DNA of 64,000 bases from Rhodanobacteraceae bacterium (GTDB taxonomy: Bacteria > Pseudomonadota > Gammaproteobacteria > Xanthomonadales > SZUA-5). The position numbers and the translations under genes are program-made. Shown here one piece after another: positions 36,146 through 43,791 of this stretch. The stretch spans positions 1-64,000 of the forward strand of contig JADKFD010000032.1 of assembly GCA_016717705.1 (NCBI GenBank), read 5' to 3'. The notes beneath the pieces are model-generated. The model was not told the DNA's origin. It saw nothing but the letters and a program-made list of their open reading frames with translations, and ran no database searches. The number at the start of each line of letters is the position of its first letter. The stretch's first letter is position 1.

Positions 36146-36824
36146 GGCCGTCATCGCCGCCAACGGCATCGCCAAGGTCTACGCCGAGGGCGATCTGCGC
36201 GTCGAAGTGCTGAGCGATGCCTCGCTGCAGGTCGCCCGTGGCGAGAGCGTCGCCATCATCGGTACTTCCGGCGCCGGCAAAAGCACGCTGCTGCATATTC
36301 TCGGCGGACTCGACCTGCCCAGTCGCGGCGAAGTCATGGTCCAGGGTCAGCAGATGTCGCAGCTGTCCGATCGCGAACGCGGTCAATTGCGCAACCGCGC
36401 GCTCGGCTTCGTCTATCAATTCCACCATCTGCTGCCCGAATTCAGCGCGCTGGAAAACGTCGCCATGCCGCTGCTGATCGGCGGCATGCCGGTGAAAGAG
36501 GCGAGTGACCGCGCGGCGGCGCTGCTGGGTCGTGTTGGACTGGGCGAACGTCTGCGCCACAAGCCGGGCGAACTCTCCGGTGGCGAACGCCAACGCGCAG
36601 CGGTGGCGCGCGCGCTGGTGACGCGCCCGGCCTGCGTGCTCGGCGACGAGCCCACCGGCAATCTCGACGAGCGCACCGCCGGGCAGGTGTACGAACTGAT
36701 GCTGGAGCTCAATCGCGAGATCGGCACCAGCCTGGTGATCGTCACCCATGACCGGCGCCTGGCCAAGCGCATGGATCGGGTGCTCGAACTGCGCGGCGGG
36801 TGTCTGGCGCCAGTAACCTTGTAG
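36138..36824 (+). CDS. lolD: Lipoprotein-releasing system ATPase LolD
   Basis: The 228-residue ABC ATPase has Walker [11 protein letters not shown]-loop [20 protein letters not shown], signature [15 protein letters not shown], Walker [13 protein letters not shown] and switch His in [14 protein letters not shown]. These are the MacB/LolD-type features. The TAG stop lies in the first bases of a downstream repeat unit (GTAGGAGCGG). Confidence 0.95.
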   Translation: MSEAVIAANGIAKVYAEGDLRVEVLSDASLQVARGESVAIIGTSGAGKSTLLHILGGLDLPSRGEVMVQGQQMSQLSDRERGQLRNRALGFVYQFHHLLPEFSALENVAMPLLIGGMPVKEASDRAAALLGRVGLGERLRHKPGELSGGERQRAAVARALVTRPACVLGDEPTGNLDERTAGQVYELMLELNREIGTSLVIVTHDRRLAKRMDRVLELRGGCLAPVTL

Positions 36825-36915
36825 GAGCGGCGGTCGCCCCTGGCGGTTCTTGTTCGCGCAGCGAACTTGGAGCGAGTTTATCCCGCGAAAGCTCTCGCGG
36901 AGCAAATCCGCTCCC
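36821..36915. repeat. Mixed repeat cluster after lolD (family A with a family B-like half)
   Basis: GTAGGAGCGG at 36821 resembles a family B end. TTGGAGCGAGTTTATCCCGC near 36867 and CGCGGAGCAAATCCGCTCCC near 36896 form a family A inverted pair. The cluster fills most of the gap before comEC; the remaining 100 bases show nothing clear. Confidence 0.75.
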
Positions 36916-37016
36916 GCATGAAAATCAGTACTGACCGCAGCGGCCGCCGCTCTCGCCGCAGTTGAACTCTGCGCACAATTTGTAAACACTGCGTCGATCA
37001 CGGACGAGAGCAGCCG

Positions 37017-39347
37017 ATGCGCGCCTTCCGCCTGCATCCCGCGCACGGATTCGCCTTTGCCCTGGGCACCTGCGCCCTGCTGCCGCTGGCGGAGCTGCCA
37101 TCGACCGTGACTCTGGGCGTGCTCGCCGCGGTTGCACTGATCGCCGCAGTTGCGGCGTATTCCGGTACCGCCGGGAGGGCGAAGTTCGCGCTGGGATTGG
37201 CTGCAATCGCACTGTTCGGTCTGGTCTATGCCGCAGCAATCGGCGAGCGCCGTCTCGACCAGCGACTGGACGCGGCGCTGCAGGGTGAGAATGTCGAGTT
37301 GGCCGGCCATGTCGACGGTCTGCCGATCCGCGACCAGCGTTCGGTCCGCTTCGAGTTGCAGACCGTAGCCGGCGCGCGCGAGTTGCCGCGGCGCATGCGG
37401 CTTTCCTGGTACGAAACGGGCGTCGCGCCGGAGCCGGGCGACTGTTTGCGCCTGGTCGTGCGCCTCAAGCGCCCGCGCGGACTGGTCAACGCCGCCGGTT
37501 TCGACTTCGAGCGGCTGGCGCTGGCCGGCAACATCGGCGCGACGGGGTACATCGTGCGTGCTTTGCCGGCGCAATCGGAATGCGCGGCGCGCTTCGATAT
37601 CGATCGCGTGCGAGATGCCATCGCCGGCGCTATCGACACAGCGCTGCCGCCGGGCCGCATCCGCGCGACCATCAAAGGCCTGGCGATCGGCGACACCCGC
37701 GAGATCGACGATGCCGACTGGGATCTGTTCCGCGCCAGCGGCACGACTCATCTGATCGCGATCAGCGGCTTGCACGTGGGATTGGCGGCGGCGATCGGCG
37801 CTGGCCTGCTGTGGCTGCTGTACTGGCTGTGGCCGGGACTGGGATTGCGCTTGCCGCGACCGCAGGCGATGGCGGTCGCCGCATTGCTGACCGCGTGCAT
37901 GTACGCTGTGCTGGCAGGCTATTCGCTGCCGACGCAGCGCACGCTGATCACCATCGCGGCGATGCTGGCCGGCGTGCTGACGCGTCGTGAATTGGGCTGG
38001 TGGACGCGCTACGCGCTGGCGCTGGTCGCGGTCCTGCTGCTCGATCCCCTGGCGCCGCTGAGCGCCGGCTTCTGGTTGTCCTTTGGCGCCGTGGCCTGGC
38101 TGATCCTGGCTTTCGGCCGGCGCTGGCGGCCGGAGCCGCTGTGGCGCGCGTGGATCATGCCGCAATTGGGGCTGACCGTTGCGCTGTTGCCGCTGGGACT
38201 CGCGTTCTTCCAGCAAGCCAGCCTGGCAGCTCCGCTGGTCAACCTGCTGGCGGTGCCCTATGTGACTTTTCTGGTCGTGCCGATCCTGCTGCTGGCCTTG
38301 CTGCTGTCGCCGATTGCGATGCTGAGTGCCCCGATCTGGCAACTTGCGGCAGGCTTGCTCGGGCCGTTCGACGCGTTGATCGTGTGGGCTGCGGATCTGC
38401 CGTTGAGCCGCTGGACGCTGCCTGCGCCATCCCTGGTGGCCTGGGTGCTGGCACTGCTCGGGATCCTGTGGCTGCTGGCGCCGCGCGGCTGGCCGGGTCG
38501 GGCGCTCGGCGCTTTCGCACTGCTGCCGCTGCTGCTGCCGCGGTCGCCAGCTTTGCCGCAGGGCGCGTTCGCCCTGAGCTTGCTGGACGTGGGGCAGGGA
38601 CAGGCAACATTGGTGCGCACCGCCGCGCACACGCTGCTGGTAGATACCGGGCCCGGCTTTCCCGATGGCGGCGATCTTGGTGACCGCGTATTGGCACCCG
38701 CACTTGCGGACATCGGCGTGCAAGGTCTCGACCGCCTGATCGTCAGCCATGACGATCTGGACCATGCCGGCGGTACTGCCAGCTTGCGTCGGCGTCTGTC
38801 GATCGGCCGCATCGATGCCTCTGCGCCGGGTTCAATTCCGGGCGCAAGCTTGTGTCAGATGGGAGAGCGCTGGACCTGGGACGGCGTCGACTTCGAAATC
38901 CTGCATCCACCGACAACCTTGCCGTACCTTGGCAACGAAAGCTCCTGCGTCGTGCGCATCGCCGGTGCCGGCGGCAGTGCGCTGATCCCGGGCGATATCG
39001 GCACGACGATAGAAGGCCGCTTGATCCGTGAGCAGGGCGATCGGCTGGATGTCGACGTGCTGATTGCCGGCCACCACGGCAGCGCCGGTTCGACCAGCGC
39101 TGACTTTCTCCAGGCGGTCACGCCCAAGCAGGTCTGGTATTCGGCCGGTTATCTGAACCGCTTTGATTTTCCGCGACCGGTAGTGGTCGAGCGCGTGACC
39201 GCGGCCGGGGCGCGACAGTTCAATACCGCCCAGCTTGGGGCAATCGATTTGCTGTTCCTGCCGCAAGGCATGCAGACGCCGGTGTTTGCGCGCGCCAGCG
39301 AACGGCGCTGGTGGCATGAGGCGAGTGCTCCGCCAAGCGCCGACTAA
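37017..39347 (+). CDS. comEC: ComEC/Rec2 family DNA uptake channel
   Basis: The 776-residue protein takes transforming DNA across the inner membrane. An N-terminal DUF4131 region with membrane helices (1-180) is followed by the competence domain. That domain contains DDADWDLFRASGTTHLIAIS + GLHVG, the family signature, and eight or more helices. A C-terminal metallo-beta-lactamase-like domain starts FALSLLDVGQGQATLVRTAA, with VSHDDLDHAGG, LIPGDIG and IAGHHGSAGSTS as metal-site motifs. The usual HxDxDH site reads SHDDLDH here, as in relatives. It leads the exbB-exbD-msbA-lpxK group across a 375-base repeat-filled gap. Confidence 0.93.
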   Translation: MRAFRLHPAHGFAFALGTCALLPLAELPSTVTLGVLAAVALIAAVAAYSGTAGRAKFALGLAAIALFGLVYAAAIGERRLDQRLDAALQGENVELAGHVDGLPIRDQRSVRFELQTVAGARELPRRMRLSWYETGVAPEPGDCLRLVVRLKRPRGLVNAAGFDFERLALAGNIGATGYIVRALPAQSECAARFDIDRVRDAIAGAIDTALPPGRIRATIKGLAIGDTREIDDADWDLFRASGTTHLIAISGLHVGLAAAIGAGLLWLLYWLWPGLGLRLPRPQAMAVAALLTACMYAVLAGYSLPTQRTLITIAAMLAGVLTRRELGWWTRYALALVAVLLLDPLAPLSAGFWLSFGAVAWLILAFGRRWRPEPLWRAWIMPQLGLTVALLPLGLAFFQQASLAAPLVNLLAVPYVTFLVVPILLLALLLSPIAMLSAPIWQLAAGLLGPFDALIVWAADLPLSRWTLPAPSLVAWVLALLGILWLLAPRGWPGRALGAFALLPLLLPRSPALPQGAFALSLLDVGQGQATLVRTAAHTLLVDTGPGFPDGGDLGDRVLAPALADIGVQGLDRLIVSHDDLDHAGGTASLRRRLSIGRIDASAPGSIPGASLCQMGERWTWDGVDFEILHPPTTLPYLGNESSCVVRIAGAGGSALIPGDIGTTIEGRLIREQGDRLDVDVLIAGHHGSAGSTSADFLQAVTPKQVWYSAGYLNRFDFPRPVVVERVTAAGARQFNTAQLGAIDLLFLPQGMQTPVFARASERRWWHEASAPPSAD

Positions 39348-39356
39348 GCCAGGGTT

Positions 39357-39577
39357 CTTGGAGCGGGTTCATCCCGTGCGCTCTGGCTTCAATGTGGGAG
39401 CGGGTTTACCCCGCGAGCTCTTGCCCTGAAAAGCAAAGCTCGCGGGGTAAATCCGCTCGAACAAAGCAAAGGCAAGAGATCGCGGGGTAAACCCGCTCCC
39501 ACAAAGGCAAAGTCGCGGGGTAACCCGCTCCACAAAGCACGCAAAGGCAAGAGCTCGCGGGATGAACCCGCTCCATC
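39357..39577. repeat. Cluster of five or more family A repeat arms
   Basis: Arms alternate in orientation: GGAGCGGGTTCATCCCG, GTGGGAGCGGGTTTACCCCG, CTCGCGGGGTAAATCCGCTC, ATCGCGGGGTAAACCCGCTC, TCGCGGGGTAACCCGCTCC and TCGCGGGATGAACCCGCTCC. They are spaced by AAAGCAAAGGCAAGAG-type linkers. The cluster fills the 375-base gap between comEC and exbB. The rest of that gap holds no gene. Confidence 0.88.
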
Positions 39578-39722
39578 CAGAGCCCGGGCGCGCGCGGTCG
39601 CGATGCTGGCGTCGCTGCTGCGGGTGTGCCGCCTGTCCCGTAATCTACACCGGGCAAACACGCACCGCGCGCATGCCTTGTATGATCGCGCGCCTTGGAG
39701 TCGATGTTGAGGCGAGGTCTGC

Positions 39723-40361
39723 GTGTTCGAGATTTTGAAGTCCGGTGGTTTGGTGATGATCCCGCTGGTGCTGGCGTCCATCGTGATGGTCGGCATCATC
39801 CTGGAGCGTTTCTGGACACTGCGGCGCAGCGCGGTCATTCCGGCGAAATTGGGTGCCGAAGTGCGCGCCTGGGCGCGTTCGGCCAAGATCGAGCGCGATC
39901 ATCTGGAAAAGCTGCGCACCAATTCCCCGTTGGGCGCGATCCTGGCGGCGGTGGTTGCCCATCGGCAGCGCTCTCGCGAGGTGATTCGCGAGGCCGCCGA
40001 AGACACCGGACGGCAGGTGGTGCATCGGCTGAACAAGTACCTGAATGCGCTGGGCACCATTGCGACCATTTCACCCCTGCTGGGTCTGTTGGGCACGGTG
40101 TCCGGACTGATCCGCATGTTCCTGGTGATCACCACTGCGGGCATCGGTGATGCCAACGCACTGGCTGGCGGCATCGGTGAGGCGCTGGTTGCGACCGCTA
40201 CCGGCCTGGTCGTGGCGATCGTTGCCTATCTGTTCCATCGCTATTTCCGTGGTCGCGTGCTCGATCTGGCGGTCGACATGGAGCGCGAGGCGTCCATGCT
40301 GATCGACAGCCTGGAACACGCGCCGGAGGCCGCCGGACAGCCGGTGCGGGCGGTCCGATGA
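39723..40361 (+). CDS. exbB: MotA/TolQ/ExbB family proton channel protein
   Basis: The 212-residue inner-membrane protein starts at GTG 39723, with GAGG upstream. Its first helix is GGLVMIPLVLASIVMVGIIL. The family core reads YLNALGTIATISPLLGLLGT + VSGLI, and the last helix is GEALVATATGLVVAIVAYLF. With ExbD it makes a proton-driven motor, usually for TonB. No tonB gene is near; in this genomic context (before msbA-lpxK) the pair may serve envelope transport. Confidence 0.93.
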   Translation: MFEILKSGGLVMIPLVLASIVMVGIILERFWTLRRSAVIPAKLGAEVRAWARSAKIERDHLEKLRTNSPLGAILAAVVAHRQRSREVIREAAEDTGRQVVHRLNKYLNALGTIATISPLLGLLGTVSGLIRMFLVITTAGIGDANALAGGIGEALVATATGLVVAIVAYLFHRYFRGRVLDLAVDMEREASMLIDSLEHAPEAAGQPVRAVR

Positions 40362-40780
40362 AGTTCGGATCAGTCGAAGGCGACGAGGCCGAGATCACGG
40401 TGATCCCGTTGATCGACGTCATCCTGGTGCTGTTGATCTTCTTCATGGCCACCGCGACCTTCGACCAGAACTCACGGATCAAGGTGAAACTGCCGGAGGC
40501 CAGCAGCGAAGCCAAGGCCGACAGTGGGCAGCCACTGATCGTGCAGATCGACGCCGAAGGGCGCTACTTCGTCAACAACAGCGAGGTGGTCAACTCGCGT
40601 ATCGAGACGCTCAAGGCGGCGCTGACCCAGTTGGGTGGCGATCCGGCCAAGCAACCGGTAGTGCTGCGCGCCGATGCGCGCACCCAGCATCAATCGGTGG
40701 TCACCGCGATGGATGCGCTGGCGCAGGTCGGCTATCGCAATCTCTCCATTGCAACGGTGCGCGGCAGCGAGACACCGTGA
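40358..40780 (+). CDS. exbD: ExbD/TolR family protein
   Basis: The 140-residue protein has EITVIPLIDVILVLLIFFMA, a membrane helix with the conserved proton-carrying Asp, and a periplasmic domain ending VTAMDALAQVGYRNLSIATV. Its start overlaps exbB (ATGA) and its stop overlaps the GTG of msbA, so all three are translationally coupled. Confidence 0.95.
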   Translation: MKFGSVEGDEAEITVIPLIDVILVLLIFFMATATFDQNSRIKVKLPEASSEAKADSGQPLIVQIDAEGRYFVNNSEVVNSRIETLKAALTQLGGDPAKQPVVLRADARTQHQSVVTAMDALAQVGYRNLSIATVRGSETP

Positions 40781-42537
40781 ACGCGGGCGCCGGCGCAACC
40801 CGGCTGTTTCGGCGGCTGGTGCCATACGCACGTCCGCACTGGCCGGTGGCCGTGGCTGCGCTGTTCGGGATGGTCCTCGAAGCCAGTGTGGCGGCCGGAT
40901 TCACGGCGCTGATGCAACCGCTGCTGGATGACGCCCTGGGTGCGCGCTCGGCCAGCGTGATCGCCTGGTTGCCGTTCGCGATCATCGCCTTGTTCGTGGC
41001 CCGCGGTCTTGGCGTCTTCGTCGGCGATTACGGCATGGCCTGGATCAGCCGGCGCATCATTGCCGACCTGCGCGCGCGGGTGTTCGGGCGTTATCTGGAA
41101 CTGCCGTCACGCTACTTTGCCGAGCGCGCCAGTGGCGATGCGCTGGCGCGGTTGTCGTTCCAGGTCGAACAGATTGGTCAGGCCAGCACCGAGGGCTTGA
41201 AGATATGGATACTGGATTCGCTGATCATCATCGGCCTGCTCGGCGTGATGACCTTCTACAGCCCGCAATTGACGCTGTCGGTGCTGCTCGCCGGCCCCTT
41301 GATCGCACTGGTCGTGCGCCTGGTGTCCAAGCGCTACCGGGCGATCAGCCGGCGCATCCAGAACTCGGTGGCGGATGTCACCCAGATCGGCCAGGATGTG
41401 ATCCTCGGCGAGCGCGAGATCAAGATCTACGGCGGCCAGCATGACGAGGCCGAGCGCTTCAGCAAGGTCAACGAACACAATCGCCGCCAGCACCTGAAGG
41501 TCTCGGCGACCAACGCGATGAGTTCGGCGCTGGTGCAGATCCTGGCGGCGAGCAGCCTGGCGCTGGTGGTCTATGTGGCCACTCGTCCGGGTGAACTGGA
41601 GCGGCTGACGCCAGGTGCATTCACCGCGTTCATGACCGCAATGCTGGCGATCCTGCCGTCGCTGAAACGCCTGACCAGCGCGCAGGCCCTGATCCAGCGC
41701 GGACTGGCAGCGGCGGAATCGGTGTTCGAGATCCTCGACGAGCCGGCCGAAGCCGATCAGGGCACTTTCAGTCCGGAACGGGTGCGCGGCGAGGTGCGCT
41801 TCGAGGGCATCAGCCTGCGCTATCCGGGTCGCGACGACTACGCGCTGCGCGGTATCGATCTGCACATCGCTGCCGGTGAAACGGTGGCCCTGGTGGGGCG
41901 CTCCGGCAGCGGCAAGAGTTCACTGGTGGCGCTGCTGGCGCGTTTTCTGAATCCTGAGCAGGGCCGGATCAGCATCGACGGCGTTGCGCTGGACCAATAC
42001 CGTCTGCTGGCGCTGCGCCGGCAACTGGCGCTGGTCAGTCAGCAGATCGTGCTGTTCAACGACAGCGTCGCCCGCAACATCGCTTACGGCGATCTGCGGC
42101 GGCACTCGCAGCCGGCGATCGAATCGGCCGCGCGCGCCGCGCATGCATGGGAGTTCATCGAAACCCTGCCGCAGGGACTGGAGACGCCGATCGGAGAGCG
42201 CGGCGCCGCGCTTTCCGGCGGCCAGCGACAGCGCCTGGCGATCGCCCGCGCGCTGCTCAAGGATGCGCCGATCCTGATCCTCGACGAGGCCACCTCGGCG
42301 CTCGACAACGCCTCCGAGCGCCTCGTGCAGCAGGCCTTGCGCACCGCCATGAGCGGCCGCACCACCATCGTCATCGCCCACCGATTGTCGACCGTGGAAC
42401 AGGCCGATCGCATCGTCGTGATGGACGAGGGTCGCATCGTCGAGCAGGGCAGTCATCAGGCACTGCTGGCGCGTGGTGGCATCTATGCACAGCTCTACCG
42501 CACGCGCGAGGATGCGGTCGATGCGGATTTCCCCTGA
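40777..42537 (+). CDS. msbA: Lipid A export permease/ATP-binding protein MsbA
   Basis: The 586-residue half-transporter flips core-lipid A across the inner membrane. Six helices occupy residues 1-320. The ATPase has Walker A LVGRSGSGKSSLVALLARFL, signature LSGGQRQRLAIARALLKDAP and Walker B ILILDEATSALDNASERLVQ. The switch His is in TIVIAHRLSTVEQADRIVVM. The start is GTG 40777, overlapping the exbD stop. Confidence 0.95.
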   Translation: MNAGAGATRLFRRLVPYARPHWPVAVAALFGMVLEASVAAGFTALMQPLLDDALGARSASVIAWLPFAIIALFVARGLGVFVGDYGMAWISRRIIADLRARVFGRYLELPSRYFAERASGDALARLSFQVEQIGQASTEGLKIWILDSLIIIGLLGVMTFYSPQLTLSVLLAGPLIALVVRLVSKRYRAISRRIQNSVADVTQIGQDVILGEREIKIYGGQHDEAERFSKVNEHNRRQHLKVSATNAMSSALVQILAASSLALVVYVATRPGELERLTPGAFTAFMTAMLAILPSLKRLTSAQALIQRGLAAAESVFEILDEPAEADQGTFSPERVRGEVRFEGISLRYPGRDDYALRGIDLHIAAGETVALVGRSGSGKSSLVALLARFLNPEQGRISIDGVALDQYRLLALRRQLALVSQQIVLFNDSVARNIAYGDLRRHSQPAIESAARAAHAWEFIETLPQGLETPIGERGAALSGGQRQRLAIARALLKDAPILILDEATSALDNASERLVQQALRTAMSGRTTIVIAHRLSTVEQADRIVVMDEGRIVEQGSHQALLARGGIYAQLYRTREDAVDADFP

Positions 42538-43507
42538 GTTCTTGCAGTCGGTCTGGTATGGCGGCGTCGCCGCACCGTGGTGGTTGCGCGCGGGCGCCGT
42601 GCTCTACGCCGGCCTGCGCCTTTTGGCCCAGTTGCCCTATCGCTTGCGTCTGCGCCGCGCGCAAGCGCTGGGCGTGCCGGTCATCGTGGTCGGCAACCTC
42701 ACGGTCGGCGGCACCGGCAAGACGCCGCTGACGATCGCGCTGGTCGAGGCGCTGCGCGGTCGCGGTTTCGCGGTCGGCGTGATCAGTCGCGGCTATGGTC
42801 GCAGCACGCGCGGGGTGCGGCTGGTCGACAGCGGCAGCACCGCGCTGGAGGTGGGCGACGAGCCGCTGCTGATTGCGCGCCAGACTCGCGCGCCAGTGGC
42901 GGTGGGTGAGGATCGCGTCGCCGCGGCACGCCGGCTGCTGGGCGTGGTGCCGCTGGATGTGCTGATTTCCGATGACGGCCTGGAACATCTGGCACTGCCA
43001 CGTTGTGGCGAGATTGTCGTCATCGATGGCATGCGCGGTTTCGGCAACGGCCGCCTGTTGCCGGCCGGTCCCTTGCGCGCACCGCTTGGACGCCTGCGGC
43101 GCGTCGACTGGCTGGTACGCAACGGCGGCACTCCGCAGTCCGGTGAGCATGCGATGGGCATCGTCGCGCACGGTTTGCGCGCGCTGCGCACGGGTCGCTC
43201 CGAGAACTTGGGCAGTTGGCGTGGCCGCAGCGCCCATGTCGTCGCCGGGACCGGCAATCCGGAACGCGTGTTTGCCAGCGCGCGCGGGCTGGGTATCGAG
43301 GTGATCGGCCATCCGCAGCCGGATCATGTCGACTACGCCAGCGCAGGCGTGCCGAGCTTCGGCGATGGACTGCCGTGCGTGACCACCGAAAAGGACGCGG
43401 TGAAGTTGCCACCGCTGGACCACTGGTATGTGCTCGAGGTTGCCGCGCAGATCGATCCGGCGCTGGTCGAGCAGGTCATCGAGCGCATCGAGGCGCAATC
43501 GGTATAG
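42521..43507 (+). CDS. lpxK: Tetraacyldisaccharide 4'-kinase LpxK
   Basis: LpxK phosphorylates the lipid A precursor at the 4' position. The 328-residue protein has a membrane-associated N-terminus. The P-loop region reads VPVIVVGNLTVGGTGKTPLT, followed by GVISRGYGRSTRG, LISDDGLEHLALPRCGEIVV, the GFGNGRLLPAGPLRAP motif and TTEKDAVKL. It overlaps msbA by 17 bases. The kdsB gene that often follows is not present; family A repeats follow instead. Confidence 0.95.
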   Translation: MRISPEFLQSVWYGGVAAPWWLRAGAVLYAGLRLLAQLPYRLRLRRAQALGVPVIVVGNLTVGGTGKTPLTIALVEALRGRGFAVGVISRGYGRSTRGVRLVDSGSTALEVGDEPLLIARQTRAPVAVGEDRVAAARRLLGVVPLDVLISDDGLEHLALPRCGEIVVIDGMRGFGNGRLLPAGPLRAPLGRLRRVDWLVRNGGTPQSGEHAMGIVAHGLRALRTGRSENLGSWRGRSAHVVAGTGNPERVFASARGLGIEVIGHPQPDHVDYASAGVPSFGDGLPCVTTEKDAVKLPPLDHWYVLEVAAQIDPALVEQVIERIEAQSV

Positions 43508-43574
43508 ATCACCTTGGCCCGCCAGGGATTAGGTGATGCTCTCGCCGGCAATGGTGTAAGGCATTGATTTTCGT

Positions 43575-43672
43575 GTGGGAGCGGATTTACTCCGCGAGCT
43601 TCTCGCCCGGGCGAGCAAACAGATCGCGGGGTAAACCCGCTCCCACAACAGCAGAACAAACCCGCTCCCACC
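43575..43672. repeat. Family A repeat cluster between lpxK and the metalloprotease-like gene
   Basis: GTGGGAGCGGATTTACTCCG pairs with ATCGCGGGGTAAACCCGCTC + CCAC; a third half unit AACCCGCTCCCACC follows. The genes on both sides converge, so this sits between two 3' ends. The rest of the 284-base gap shows nothing clear. Confidence 0.85.
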
Positions 43673-43791
43673 ACTTCGATGCGCGATCGAGCGCAACGCC
43701 AAGGGCGACCGGAACTCCCACCGAGCCACGCGGGCCCCGCGCGCCAACGTGACCTGCTTCTCTGCGGGCCAATCTGCCCCGCATCTCGCGG

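Noticed and set aside
36081..38765. An open frame of 894 codons on the minus strand opposite lolD and comEC
   Set aside because: Its product is Gln/Arg/Pro-rich with no family signs and lies opposite two well-supported genes.
39357..39577. A CRISPR array
   Set aside because: The repeats alternate in orientation, differ in length and have similar linkers instead of unique spacers. No cas genes are present.
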